DNA of 64,000 nt from Pampus argenteus (GCA_036937835.1 CM072863.1:16914001-16978000), one strand, 5' to 3'. Shown: positions 36,801-51,500, counted from the stretch's first letter. Translations and numbers: made by a program. Notes: generated from the sequence alone by a model not told the origin.

Positions 36801-39800
36801 TGCAGCTGTAACAAGAAATCAACCTCAATGTGGGAAAAAAAAAGGGAGGAGGTCTGCACACAGTGTTTGTTCCACAGAGCAAGAGGTGATGGTAACTGCA
36901 AGATGAATGTATAGTCAAAAATATCACAAATAGCAACACATCGGGAGCATAACAGCATATGATCAAGGATCTTTTAACATTGGCATCAGCATGAGCATTA
37001 TGGGTCCGCTAGCTTTGGGCCTGCTAGCCTCCAGTTTGCTACCCAGTCTGCTACCTTTGGTAGCCTGTCAAGTTTGCTTCCAGTCAACCTCTGCCCCAAA
37101 AAACAGCTAGCTGCCTGTTCCTGCCCCTGAAAGGTTATGGCTATGGGTCTCGCCTTGCTTTCCACCCTTGTTTAAGAGCCCCCAGAAGAGAGCACAGTGT
37201 TAAGGGTTCTCCGCTGCCTACTGCCGCAATGGATACTCAGCCTGTTCTCAAACCTTGACCGACCATGCCGACGCTCAGTCTGTTCATGAGCCTGTTCCCT
37301 TGTCTGCTGCCAACCCTGCCGACGCTCAGCCTGTTCCTGATTGCAACCTGTTCCAGTTTCCAAGCTGTTGGGTGTCCCCACTAATGCCCAGCCTGTTTCT
37401 AAGCCGTCGACCGCCCCTGCCGATGCTGAGCCTGTTCCAGTTCCCAAGCCATTGACTGTCTTTCCTGTTTCCAGGCACTTGGTTTTCTCCACTGATGTCC
37501 TGTCAGACCTCCAGCAATCAGCCTTCTCCTCCAGCGTAAATGTCTTCATTGACCTCCAGAATGACCTCGCCCATGTCGGTGACTTCCAGAGTGGTCCCAC
37601 CCACCTGTCCTACCTTCTGGTCGACCTCCCAAGCAGTCCCGCTTGTCTGTCCTGTTGACCGGTCAACCCCCGGACCCCCGCCTTTCCACCTTGTCTTCCA
37701 GTCATGGCTTCCAGCCCTGGGCTGTCTGCCTAAGGGTTCTTTACTTGGCCCCGTTCTGTCCTTGGGCTGTCTGCCTGAGCTCCCCTGTCCTGCTCATCTC
37801 CGGTGTCCAAGTCATCCATCGTCTTGGTTCTGCTTCTTGGAAACATGTCACCACATATCTTTTGTAGTGTAAATGTTAAAACATCCTGAAGTGTCCCTGA
37901 CAATGGTGTGACAGGAAAATACGTCATCAATGCAAGACGTGGTTTTTGTTTTGGTCACAGCGCACCAACACTTGAAAAATAGAGACAAGCACTGATGTGC
38001 ATGGTTGGAGTGCAAGTGAAACCAGACATTCTTGAAACATTTTTGTTTTCTCAGCTAGCTTGTGCAAAACAAACCTGACATTTGTCTGGTGACAGATATA
38101 GGCAGTCATGAAATCTGAATCATGAAACACAAGCAGTCAGCTAGAGATGCATGATAGGCACAGGTGTGAATGGAACAATAAAAGGCCTTTGTCAGTGCAG
38201 ACGTTTTGGCATGCCAAACACATACACAGAGTAGTTGCTTTATTAAAGCGAGAAATTACATGAAAATGAATAATGGCTGCATTCCATTTAGGAATGCATC
38301 CAGACCAACAGCGCAATGAGAACATTCATTCCAAAATGAGAGAAAAGCAAAAGCAAAAATTAGCATCATACAAAAGGAGAAGCGTAAAGGAGATTGTGTT
38401 CTTTTATTTTATGAATCATAAGCATCATAAGGACTTTTTTTTAATGCTTGAAAAGTGTTATATAAATATTATCACTGATGAAGTACAGGTATATAGAATA
38501 TAATAATAAAGGATTTGTAGCAGGATACTGGATACTTGATACAAACTGGGAAAAAAAACACAAAAACAAAGAATAATAGAATTGCAATGAATCACTGAAA
38601 TTATTTTTGAATCCCTGAACGACTTAATAACAACTTCTAATACAGTTCATGCTTTCTCCAAATTACTATATGAATGCTTATAGTTTATCTCCTGCAGCAG
38701 TGCACCTCCTGTGCCTTCGTAGCAGGTGACAAATTACTGAATATTGCTCTTTGATTTGAGACTTAATAAATCAATATCATACTGTATGATGAAGTTATGT
38801 GTCAGGATGGTGATATTTATAAAGTTTGCTCGCTGTGATAATCAGAATATGCCAGCATGAAATTTTCTTTTCTTCACCGGATATATTCCTGTTATCTGCC
38901 ATGTACATCAGTGCCCTGGCGATACAAACAGACACACACACACATAGCCACAAAAACATTATTAATCTTCAGTGATTGGAGCCACCAAGCATGCTGTCAG
39001 TAGTGAAAGTGGCAGCTTTCATCTCTCTGCCCATTGAGTCTTCCTAATTGGAGATTGATTTGCACCTTTGTGCTTTGCCTTTCATTACCTATATGGGAGT
39101 TTTGGTTTGCTATTTGCATGCTGAAGCAACAGGCAGGTGAACCTAATGTGCTAATTTGAGTAAAGAAACATGAATTTAAACAAAATGATGCAGATGTACA
39201 ACAAAAAAACACCTTTTCAATTTAGCCTGTGCCAGACGAGTATTACCTTGCTACATGGGCCGGTTAAACAAGGTGTCACCACAGTGTAAGCAGATTTCTG
39301 AGAGGAATAAAGCTCAGTAAGACACTTCTTTGTAGACATATTTCAATGTATCATTCTTTGCTTGAAGCAGTGCTTAACATCATACTTTCATTGTGTTCCA
39401 GCTGCGTTATATAATAGACGTAACAAAGTTCACACTCTGAAGGAATGTCTGAGAAGCTGAGGATGCTGCGGGAAAGATCTGACAGCCGCATTCATTCATT
39501 TCTCTGGATTCAGCAGAGATCAGAGGCAACAAATAACAGTTCTCCTGCTATGTTTCAAATAGATTTACTAACCTCAACTCCAGGTCAGCAGTCTGTTGTC
39601 ATAAAAGTACAGCTCTGTTTACTTAGACTTTACTCAGATTCTCCCCAGCCTTAATAGGCAAGGTCCTTAAGTCGGGGAGAGCTGCATTATCTAATAAAGG
39701 ACTGTGTAAGAGAAGAAAGACCACTCTGAAAATGATTCAAGTTTAATCTCTCCAGCTTGTGTTGTGTGTCAAGATGGCAGAATGGATGAGATATGTGCAT

Positions 39801-42800
39801 ATTCTCATCTATTCTCACTCTGTTTTTAACAAGAACTGTGCTACTGTTCTGTGTTTCGTCTTCTCCTAAGCAGTGATTTTATAAAGTACTTTCTGCTGCA
39901 GGTTTGTGCACAGGATGCATGCACAGACGGGCTGCCAGTTTTAGCAACGGACTGGAGACAAAGTGTGAAGTAATATGCTGTGACCAGAAGCCTGGTCAGG
40001 CTGGTAATCCATTCCAATCACACAGAGAAGAGAAGGGCCGAGTGCAACTGAGGAAGAGAGGCGAGGGTGCTGGGTTAAGAGATGAAAGCTCAAGGTCCCT
40101 TTTTCCGCTGCTTTGTATTAATTTTCATCCCCCCCCACCCCCTTAATTCTACACTACCCTCTTCCTCTGTTTTAGTTCTTCCCGTCTCTCACTGCTTCAC
40201 AGTCTCATCACACTGCAGGTTATACACAGAAGACGAAAAATATTTAGTTTGAACAAAGGAATACTCTGAGGACATTAGCGAATAGCACTCTTCTCATTGT
40301 AATAAAAGCTGAATGATCCTTTTTGATGAGATGAGTCAATTGTGTCACAAACATTTTTCTGTGCTCTTATTGCTTAAATGAGAAAGTCAGCTCAAGGCTA
40401 AGCATAACCTCTCTCTCTCTCTCTCTCTCTCTCCCTCTCTCCCTCTCTCTCCCCACCCCTCCATCCTCTGACTCACAGGAAACAAGATGGAAGGATTCCT
40501 CGTATTGCTGATGAAATAGAGCCTTTACTAGAACACTCCAATCCTCCGTTTCCTCTTTCAAAGGTAACACGACCTTCAACCCGTCGCTGTTGTCTTTCCC
40601 ATTCAGATTTTTCCACCGGTGCAGTTGCTGAAATTTATTACTAAATCAAGAATCGGACCAGATAAACCAATGTCACAAATCATTGCATATCATCTGAAAT
40701 GTTTCCACACAGTTTTTATTTCATTACCTGTGTTCTTTCTGCTGCTGACGAGTCAAAATGTCTGTAAGGATATTATACTGTATATGTTAAATGGATGATG
40801 CAAATAATCATCACTTGGCAGTGACCCCATAGCCTCTACAACATCTATGTATTTGGTTTATTTAACACATAAGGTTGGCAAAATAACTGTTTTTCTTATA
40901 TTTTTCTTTTTTTAATAAAAGTATTGCATATGTGGCCAAAGTGGCTAAAGTCTGATAGAGCCATAGAGCTCCATTGTCATTCTCCATAGCGAACACACCG
41001 ATCTGCTGCCATCAATACTTACTGTACTAATGTATGTTAATCTGCAGCTGAAAATACTACCCAACGAATACAAAACGATTTTGGTCTTTTCAGTTGACAA
41101 TAAGGAAGACATAGAAAAAACATCAGCCTAACCCTTTAAAACAATGGGTCAGAGCAGTTTTTGGCACTACTGTCCGGGACATAGATATTCCCCACTGGTT
41201 TCATCTCCTGTTTTTGCTCATCATATCCTTTCGCTGTTATATGCAGGTGAAAGGTGCCTCTCATTCCACCCTCGTAACTCTACAGTTGGCAGGCTGTTGT
41301 GGTGCCCGACGGAGGAGTCTGTGCCCCCTGTCACAGGCTTCAGAGACAATTATAGATCTGCAGCAGTTGTTCCTCTTTGATACATACCATAGGAGGCACA
41401 TTGGTGTTATTTCTGTCTCTGCATGCCCACACACTGGAAAATACACTTTGCAAAGGGATTAATAGTGTGTAGCTGTCACGAATAGATGTACAAGTGTACA
41501 TCTTATTTTATTTTTTTGCACGTTGTTTCCATGTCTTCCTGTGAAGTGTTCTCATTTACACATTTTGCTGTGTCAAATTGTAGATTAAACTTATGATGCA
41601 ACAATGTCATATGACCGGTGACCAGTGTGGTTTCTCGCAAGGTAGCTTCTTATTACATGTGCCAAAACGGATGTGTCTGTCGTGACATATAGCTGTAACA
41701 TCAGTTTATATTGGGCTTGTTTGTTGCACACAATAGGGTTGTTAAGACCAAGCACTTAAGAGGACAGCTCTTTATTGTTTTATTGCTGTAGAGATTGCCA
41801 GCAGTGTAAGTTTAAAAGCCCCTTAAGTAATTCACCAAGTGTTTCTGAATTGAACAGAGCTGAGCCATGAGTGTGACATTTGTGTTTTTTGAAAGAAATT
41901 TCTTAACAACTGTTATATATATATATTGCCACGAGGCTTGCTATACACATTCACATCCCCTTCAGGATGAATTGTAATTGCTTTGGTGATGCCTTCCTCT
42001 TCATCTTTTACCTCCAGTAGCATGGTTGTAGATTCATGGGCTCATGCACGTTACATTATTAGCGCCAAGTCAGATTATAATACAGCTTCATGCTGAATGT
42101 TGAAGGTTTTTGCTTTCTGAAGAAGGCAGTTAGTAGTTATTATGCATCATGCGTGCCGATGCCCAACAGATGTGAATCGAAATGCAAACAGTGTTTTATA
42201 TTACAGACAGTTATAGTGCCTCATTGTCTAAAGTGTACTGGTTATTCACTTCCTTTTTGCTTTTGTGAGGGCGGTAGGAGATCAGAATACAGAAAACTCA
42301 GCAGCAGTTCTGAGGACCTTCACCTCTTTGGCAAGCAACCAGCTCATCTGAGGCACAGGTCACAACAAGGTCAGGCTAGTCTCTGCACCCAGACCTGATG
42401 AATGGACCCCAATGGATTTTCTCTGGCTGAAATGATAGGCTTCTGTGCTCGTTGATTGACTGTCTTTGAAGTTTAGTTTTCCATTTTACTATATTGCCTT
42501 TGAGGATATGGCTAACCCAGAGAGCGTAAATGGAAGGGTGTGAAGTGAGTAGGCATAGGGATATTGCTTCGGATGCAAATCATTTGCGATTTGTCTGTAG
42601 AAATTTAAATAGGGCTCTGGTTGTGAGCAGTTAATGAAGTACTAGAGTAGAGAGCTCTACTCCTCAGCTTGCGAGAGAAAGTTCTGGTCTGTATGGTTCA
42701 TGAATATTAATGCTCCTCATATGTATTCACTTACTTACTGTATTTTGACTCACTCAGCCATTGAGTCAGTCGATCAGTGAATCAGTTGATCAGTCAGCCA

Positions 42801-45800
42801 CTGTCTCTCTCATGCACTTTTACTCTCGTTCTTAGGCGCACACACATGCTGCAATTACTGGTAATCAACTCAAGAAGAAGAGATGTGCAGCTCTCAACCC
42901 CTCCGGCTTTTTAAACAGTGATAGTGGATTCTCTGCAGTGGCTCCATATTGTCTCAGCAGGCAGGAGACTAAAAATAATACTCTACTAATTAAAAAAAAA
43001 AAAAGTATTCTAGTAAAATAACTGTTGTTATTGGACTAGATGACTAATGGGTAGGTAAAAAAAAAAAATATTCAAAATTGATTCAGCTGAACCAGAGATA
43101 ATGGATTTTTTAATCATTCATATAACCTTGTGCCTACATTACCCCCTCATACGCAGTAGTAGTACTCCCTAAGACATGTAAACATACTTAGATGTGTAAA
43201 ATCGTTAGGAGTTCCCTACAAGGACATGACGTGTGTCCAGTCCAGAGTCCAGAGGAGACATCAAGTCAAACCTGTGATTATTTTCACTTGATTGTTGCTG
43301 GTCTTGTTTAGTCCATCAGATCACAACACATAATCCAGTCATGATTTTACAACAGCAGCATGACTGTTTTAACATTCAACCTGAGCTGAAATGTCACACG
43401 TACCAGTGCAGCTTTACAATCAGTATGCTTTATAACTGAAACAGTGTGCATAGTGTGAATCTGAATGGTAATTAATATCTCTCTCACACTTTGCCATCAT
43501 ATAACAATTAAATGTGATTATTGGGCAAGTATGCAATTAGTATTCAGGGTTCCTCTGTAAATGTTCTCAAATACCTGTTTGGCATTCAGCTTAAGCCAGT
43601 CGACCTGGGTAAACAGATGATGAAATGTAACCACAGGGTGAGACAGTGTTTTAATAGCAGGCTTATTCTGATGCAGTATCGTTTGTTCCTGCACCCTCCT
43701 GAAAGTTACCTCCGTCTATATAAAATCCACATTTGTATTCACTGTTTAGTGAAAGACATGTAACCTCTCCTCCTTTTGTACTTTCATATTTATTAATTTT
43801 TTTTAATGATTTTGAATTGATTTCTTGAGGGAAATCAATGTGGATGGTTAGCTGAACATGTTTATCTGAACATGCAAAATGAAAAAAAAAAAACTAAACA
43901 TATATGGCTAGAAAGATGTGGTCTTGAAAAGGTTTCAGCAGTATTTTTTATTTTTTAAGAAGTAGGTCAGTGTTTGTTGATATCTAATGTTGGATGTGCA
44001 TCTGATAGAGCAAGCTGCACGGAAAAGGCTCTGCTTTCACAGAACGACAGCTCCCCTTTCATCCCACAGTGCTTCCTTTGTCTTTTTATCTCTGCTTTCC
44101 TATGCTCCACTATCTCTTGTATTCTCATGTCATACCCATGTTTAAGTATGCACAGATGATTTCAGAAGTCCTGAGGTTGGCTAAGTCCGGCTGGGGCAGC
44201 CACATATGCAGGGAGAAGGGCTACTTGCTTATCTCTCATATCTCCCCTGTTGGAAGTGATAACACTTCCACATTATTGCTTGATTTGTTTGTTGTTTTGT
44301 TTTTTTGTTGTTTTTTTTCTACCAGGCACGCAGTGAAATCCGTCTGTTGCATCCCCATGAGTGCCGGAACCTCATCTATTAAGTTTTCTCATCCATTTAT
44401 GATTGCTGCTTGATGTTATTAAGCATGGAATTAAAAAAAATATCTTGCCAAGAAAACAATTGAAAATGTGTCTGAGTGCCTCCATAGCAATATGCTGTAG
44501 AAGTATGTGACAAACTCATAATCATCATTTTGAATCTTTAAGAGCACAGCAGGTATAATTAACCTACTTCTCAACATGTGCTGTAAAATGCATGGAAAGC
44601 ATAAACTGTAAAATGGAAATGGAAATTTCTAGGATTGTTCTTAATTACATTTGAGGTAAAAGAGATGCCTTCACTGACCTGTTTCCCTTTTATAGCTGCC
44701 TTTTCTGTGTGGAGCAGAGAAGCAGTGTTTCTGAGGTCATGGCTTGAGAAAGGGGAAGCGAATCATATTGTACAAAACATAAATTCAAGAAAAAAAAGAG
44801 AACTGTGCAGTTTGTGTGAGTGTGTTGAAAAGAGACGATAGTTGTGCATAGAGTACACAGTGTGGGAAAAAAAACATTGTTCCTCCCTTCTTCCTACAGC
44901 TGTGTGTCTATGGGAGGTGGGGTGGCAAGAAAAGAGGAAGGAAGGAAAATTATATTCTTGTATTACAACACATGTTCCTCACACACAGATGTATGGATTC
45001 TGACGGACAGCCATCAACCGTTCTCTCCCAGTTTATTGCCTGAGCGACAGTGAGTGCGGGTTGTCATTGTCAATCTTGCCCGTTCTCCTTGTGGCTGACA
45101 GTGACATCAACACCGTTGCTCATGTCAGCTCTCCTACAATCTGTATTTGTGGAATGATGACTGAGCTCAGGATGGCAAAGAATGCCTCATTGCAGGGATT
45201 GCTCAACAGTCCCCCCAGTAAGCTTTTCCTCAAGAGACGATGCTTCAGTGATGTGAGTATTTTTCACTTGCTAGAAGTGAGATTCCTTTCGCTCTGTTTA
45301 TTTCTTAAGGTTGCTTAGGGACAGAAATATATACAGTACGATTAGTGTTGTAGAACAGTAGATCTGTTTTAGCTCTGTTTGCATTGTAAAAAAACAAAAC
45401 AAAAACCTTTTTGTATCATTTAATTTTGTTATGATGCTACTTACATCACATTTAAGTTGTGCTTCCAGTTCTGCAGCACCTCCACAATCATGGGATGCAT
45501 TGCTTCTGTTCTTCCTCAGGAGCGATTCAGCACTGATGTCTTTACTGTGGAGTCAGTGTGGTTCACTGATAATCTGTTCAGCATAAGACAATGTTTGCTG
45601 ATGTTTGTTTTTGCAGTCAGGAGAGTATTATCTCCCTGAATATCATATGACACTGTTTATTTTCACATGCAACAAAGGACTGCGGCTCTACCTCTGGCTT
45701 TACTAGGTCAGGGTCAGGTGGGAGTGTTTGTGCCAGTGTGTTTTTATAATGCCTGCGTCAAAAAAAATAAGAGTGCATGTTTTAGTACATGCATGTGTGA

Positions 45801-48524
45801 AAAATGTGTGTGTGTTTTACAAGCCCGTCAGTGCCCCTCAGTAAATTTAAGATGTCATGTGGGAAAATCAGCTTGGCAACTCCTTTGGGGTTTTTCTTCC
45901 ACTTTACCGAGTGCCAGTAGCTCTACTAATTGGACAAAACACTGAATGTGTTCAGTGCTTGGTCAAAGTGTAATTATAAATCCTGTAGCTGGATTGATGC
46001 CTCTTTGTTTAATGAGAGGCACTGCTATCAGTACACCACCTGGACACATGTTGATTATAAAACATTAGCGATTATACGTGGCTGACCTGGAAACCATTGA
46101 TTTTTACCGCCTGCTTTGTACATTCTATACCTACTTTTTACCTGGATTCAATGCGTCTCTTTAGCACTTCAGACACCAAAACCAGCGTGTCTTCCAACTA
46201 ATTTGGCCATTAAGCACAGTCAGATGAGCTGTTGGCTGTAGCAACAGATAGAAGCTCCATGGAGCTCATTTCCCCCTAAGAGTTAGTTGTTTACAGTGTG
46301 TTTGTCTCGAAGCGTGAAGGAACGATTCTCTTGTTGAATGAAGCCTCAGTGAGATTGGTGTCAAGTGGGGTAGGGAATGCGTTAGGGAGCGCCGTCATAG
46401 TGAAATATGGAATTAGAGGGTGTCAGAGATTCCAGCAGGAGGTCTTATGTCTTGAGACGACACAGCCAGCTTTTGTAGTGAGCAGAGACGAAGGATGAGT
46501 GAAGACTGCAGGAGAAGCATATCAGCACAGCTCTGCAAACTATCAAACCCATGTCTTTTTTTGGATCTTTGTTAACTCTCTCCCCCAGAGCTCGGACCTG
46601 TTTGCCATGATCGAGAGGATGCAGGTACTGTATAAAGGCCCCTGACTCCGGCTTTTCTACTCACTGCCTAAACTCATCCGTTCCCTCTCTCAGGCTTTAA
46701 TCAAATGTCATCCTCCAAATTGAGTTCGCTTTTCGACATAAAACTTCCTTTTATATCTTTTGATATGTTATTCTGAGTTTCCTGCTTTTTTTTGTGTTCC
46801 AGATCATAACCTTGCAACTGCAACACATGTATGTGTGTGTCCGTGTATTCCTCAATTTGTCATGAATGTGTTTGTTGTATTCTAGCAGTGAAAGCCTTAG
46901 GCTGTCTTTAGAAACCTGATTCTTCTGAATGTGCTGAACAAAGCCTTTGTGTCTTTTCCACAGCTGGGTAGTTTTGAAATCCAGTCGTGTTTCTTTAGTA
47001 TGCTGAGGTATTAATTAGTAATAGTAATAGAATTGTATTATTAGCAATGCATATTCTCCAACAAAATGTAAAGTGAATATGGGAGGAACGGAGAAACGGA
47101 AGCAGTTGGAAAAGTCTTGAAGAATGAATTTAATGAAAGCATGTCCAATTTCCATTCGATTCACATTCCTTAAAGTCCTAAAAAAATATGTGTCACATTT
47201 GATACGTTTCAAATCTTACTGTAGGGTATTTCACACAAAGGGGGCACTGATCATTAATGCTTCCTTACTCATTTCCCCCCCGTGTTTTGGAGAGATAGCA
47301 GAATAAGAATAAAGTAGATGAAAAGCTATTTTTTCTGGTCCCTGCTTAACCGTTTTATCCACTGTAGTCCCTGAGGTATCACTCTTCCACTTCCTCTTTC
47401 TGAAGCCCACCTGATTGAGCTTAAGTTTAAATATGAATTATTGTCACAAAGAATTATCAAAGAATCATTTCATGGAACTTGACAATCAAAAAAAATGTAT
47501 CTGTGTGTATCTTTACACACGTGAACCAGTTTCTTAGATATTTCACCTGTTCTGTAAGTGTGCTATCATTTTTTTTCTCTCCCTCTACAGGGCTGCAGAA
47601 TGGATGAGCAAAGATGCCCCCTCCCTCCTCCCCTAAAAGTGAGTCGCAAATCCTCACCTCTACTCATAGACCACAGTCTGGTCAAGCAGCTGAGTTATAA
47701 ACCTTTCCTTATCAGCTGTCCGACAGGCTTTAGGATGCTCACCAGCTGAGTTAGGAGTTACTCGACAGGGACGAGAACTGCAGAATATGCCTTGAAGACT
47801 GATATTGATATTCTCAGCAGGGGGTCTGAGGTCAATAGATCACACAATAGATCATTAAAAAGAAGGATATGAAGCAAGTTGGTGAGGGTTTGGCTATAAC
47901 CCTCGAATATGTGTATTTTGGGAGTTTAATAGACTCATATAAAGGCTTATATACAGCATAATGTGGAAAGATTCGGTTTTGGGAAATTGTGGTTGTTTAT
48001 GGACTATGTCATAGACCAAACATAATCATTTAATGAGTTGATTAATTGAGAAAAATAATCAAAATATATGTAATGCTGCTACAATGGAGACTGTATTTTT
48101 CATCAAGCCTTAAGAGCAATATCTTGATTATGTATAAGTCCTTTTTTTAGAGTCAACAGTGAGAACAAGCTTCTATCTAGGTCCAGTATTTCAAAACAGT
48201 GTTGCGGGAGAAATACATTATGTAAGAGGAGATATTGATTTCTTCATGCTGGTAGCTATGATTGCCTCAGTGGCATAAGAAAAGGTTTTTTTTGTGTGTA
48301 AAAGGTGGGACTTTCGCTTTGTTGTATGAAAAAACATTTGCTTTGTTGGTCCTGATGTCACTTCTGCTACACATAGCCAATAATTTTTGAAGGGCCGAGT
48401 GAAGGCGTGCTCTTCAGGGATTGCTGAAAGACATCCTGTGGAAATAGAGAAAATCATTATGTAAAACCGAGAGAAAGTGGGTAAGCCAAAAGAAAAATTG
48501 CAGCATGATGTATCAGAAGATGAA

Positions 48525-48556
<32 letters not shown>

Positions 48557-51500
48557 GTACAGCAGACAGTGGAGCTTCTGAAATATAAACTTCTCTCACA
48601 CCAACACAAGCATATCTAGTAGGAACCAAGCCTCTGTCATGTTTGCAGGATAAGAAAAGTAACCATGAAAAATACAGAGCAGCTAGATGGTTGATATTTT
48701 GTCACAGTGTTATGCTCATTGTTATGTTTCTCAAAGAACAGAAGGTATGTCTAGAAGTGGCTGTTTGTCAGCTTGACTCATGTTCGTTGCCCCTCCTGCA
48801 GACAGAAGAGGACTACATTCCTTATCCCAGCGTTCATGAGGTACAAACAATGCACTTTCTGCACAAATAACTCACTCTACACGCTATATATTTTCTAGAT
48901 GTCAAAAACTATGAAGCTAAAGGTAAGGTAAAAGGCAAAAGTAAAAACAAAAAGATGATTTGTTGTCACAATGAAAGCGTCGCTGTGCTCGATGCAACAC
49001 GTTGTCTGATAGTTGGCAATCAATGTTGTTTCTCAACATTATTATTTTTCATCACTGTCAGGTTCTGGGTCGTCGTAGCCCTTTTCCACTCATCTTGTTG
49101 CCCCAGTTTGGAGGTTACTGGATTGAGGGGACCAATCATGAGCCTAAAGAGTCACCAGAGGCGGATCAACCTCCCTGTCCGACATCCCACATCAAACTGG
49201 AGACCAATAGCACCGCCAAGATCTACAGGAAACAATTCATGGGCAAGGTGAGGACGAGAAAACAACGGTTGAGCAAAATATTGGTTTAATTTCTCACAAT
49301 ATACCAACAGGCTGCAGAGAATCATCATTTCTCATCTTTTCTCTTGAATTTACCTTCCTGAATTTGGTGGTTTGAAATACAACATGTGGGCTTTGCTAAC
49401 AGATAAAAAACAAAGGAGCACTGTCTGCTACTTTTGTCATCACCGCTACCACATTAATATTCCTTTCCAAACTGATAAGATAAGCACGTTCATACAAGTG
49501 CTCACACCAACCACGAGTGTCGACATATTATGCTGTAAACTGTGAAACATTTTGCATACTTGAAAATACAGCACATTCATTACCGCAATTATGCATTCAG
49601 TATACAATAAGATTTGTAGGAGCTGGTACATCGTACCTTGTGTCACATCTTTTTCTCAAGGGCAGTTCAACCACAGGATTGTTATTATTTCAATGCCCGC
49701 TACATATCTAATTTATTATAGCGTTTTATTTTATTATGTATATTTGTGTTATACAGTTGCTGAAGGAGTACCCATCCTTGCATTAATGCTTCTTCTGCTT
49801 ATCTGCCCCCAGGAACACTTTAATTATTACACCATGGATGCTGCCCTGGGCCACTTGGTCTTCTCCATGAAATATGATGTCATTGGGGATCAAGAGCATC
49901 TGCGCTTGATGCTTCGGTACAGTTTCCTGTTATCTTTATCCCGGGTCCCTGTTTTGTCCTCTCCTTTTCTATATCCTTCACAGTTTTTCTATGCGTTTAT
50001 CTCTGTTTACCTTTTCTGGGCTCTCTTCATATGTTCCTCTCTGCAAAGCTTTCAAATATCCATGTAGTGCTGTGATTTCTGGCATATTTGTCCCAAACAG
50101 AACAGTTCCATATAGTATTTTCACCTGACATGACATGACTAGATTGTTTTTGGCTTTTTTTCATTGTGAACAACTTTGAGTTGAGCAGCAATGATACACA
50201 GGAAGAAGAGCATCCTCTCTCAGTGCTGAATTTAAAATGTATTTCCCAGTTTGAATGTTATTAATAGGCAGCGCTGCAGGAAGGCATTGCATACCACCAC
50301 AAGCTGTCAGAGGCTACCCAATAAATGTTCCTATCAGTTTCATCTTCAGTTAGCCATGACTTCACATTTATTTTGCACACACAATAGGATTGTGACTTTT
50401 ATGAATGTGCTTATCTGTCTTCTACAACATGAAATTGACCCATTAACAGTATCTAGTTTGTCAAATAAGCTATTTAATCAAATTCCATTATAGAAAGTGT
50501 TCTACAATAACTGACTTGGTGGATAACCGCTCCATCAAGCCTCTGTTGGTCTTTAACCCTTTTGCTTTTTTCATTTTCCCACATCTCAGAGTCCAAGAGA
50601 GGTGTGTTGGACATTTATGTTTTAAGAGTTGTGTAATTCTGCATATAAATACAATACTACTGCATATAATACAAGTGTTCAAATGGTTGTGTGGTACAGC
50701 AAAATAAATACTCATCATCAACATCATAAATCATCAACACACTATTCATTTGTGTTGTACAAGTATAATGACCTCATACTCAATGCCTGAAATCCTCTGC
50801 TTCTTCACACTCAGCTAAAAACAGACAAGTGGGGGAATGCAGAACTCATTGCACCACATAACCTGCATATTAATTTTAGCTGCATAGCTGCATTCCCTCT
50901 TTGTTATTGGGGCTTCACAGTGGATGAGTACGTAGCAAGGTAACGGTCACTCAGCCCTCAACATGTTTTACCTTGTGATGTTTTTCCATTGGGTGGGCAC
51001 CACACTCACCCCGTCACTCCACTCAAACTCACTCACCTCAGCTGTTGCCGTCACGTGCACTGACACACAGCCCATATTTAATGTATCGAGTATATACAAA
51101 GATCTACACTAGTCATGATCTCTTTCTTTACACACAGTAAAAAAAACTTTTGTTTAAAACTTTTTAAGAGAAAGTGCTTTCAGGATGAGGACAAACCAAC
51201 TTATGACTATCTCAGGTAAAGTTAGCTTGGGAGCTTGCTGGAGTGTAAACATCCCCAAATCCAATAAAGGACTAGGCTTAAATCTTTTCCTCACAAATTT
51301 CTGCTTTTGGTTTTGGAAAGGCTCGAAAAAAAGGCACCACTCTCAGTAAGTATTGCTTTTGCTACAGACCCATGCACAACACTTCAGCTTGTGATGAAAT
51401 CTGAAGCTTAACTCTAGTGCTTGGTTACGGTTGCTAAGCTATAATTGGACAATCAGTGTGTTCATGGGAGGGACCTGGGGAACAGACAATTGTCAGCATT

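Larger units (their letters stand above)
25424..40478 (+). other. rap1gap: rap1gap intron 2 (15 kb)
   Basis: The longest intron. It carries the candidate short-form promoter (33545-33754), dispersed repeats at 27160 and 28288, the degenerate repeat island at 37170-37870, AC/GT runs, a 23-G homopolymer (31870) and candidate conserved elements at 27955-28180 and 38985-39145. The rest shows nothing I can name. Confidence 0.65.
46625..49812 (+). other. rap1gap: Introns 4 to 7 of rap1gap
   Basis: Four introns (966, 1163, 221 and 565 bases) around exons 5-7. The only repeat I see is an ATT microsatellite at 48525-48556. Confidence 0.75.

Noticed and set aside
42270..42360. Exon-like frame (RRSEYRKLSSSSEDLHLFGK) before a GTCAGG donor
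   Set aside because: It would leave at phase 1, which cannot join exon 4, and the acceptor is poor. Likely chance.
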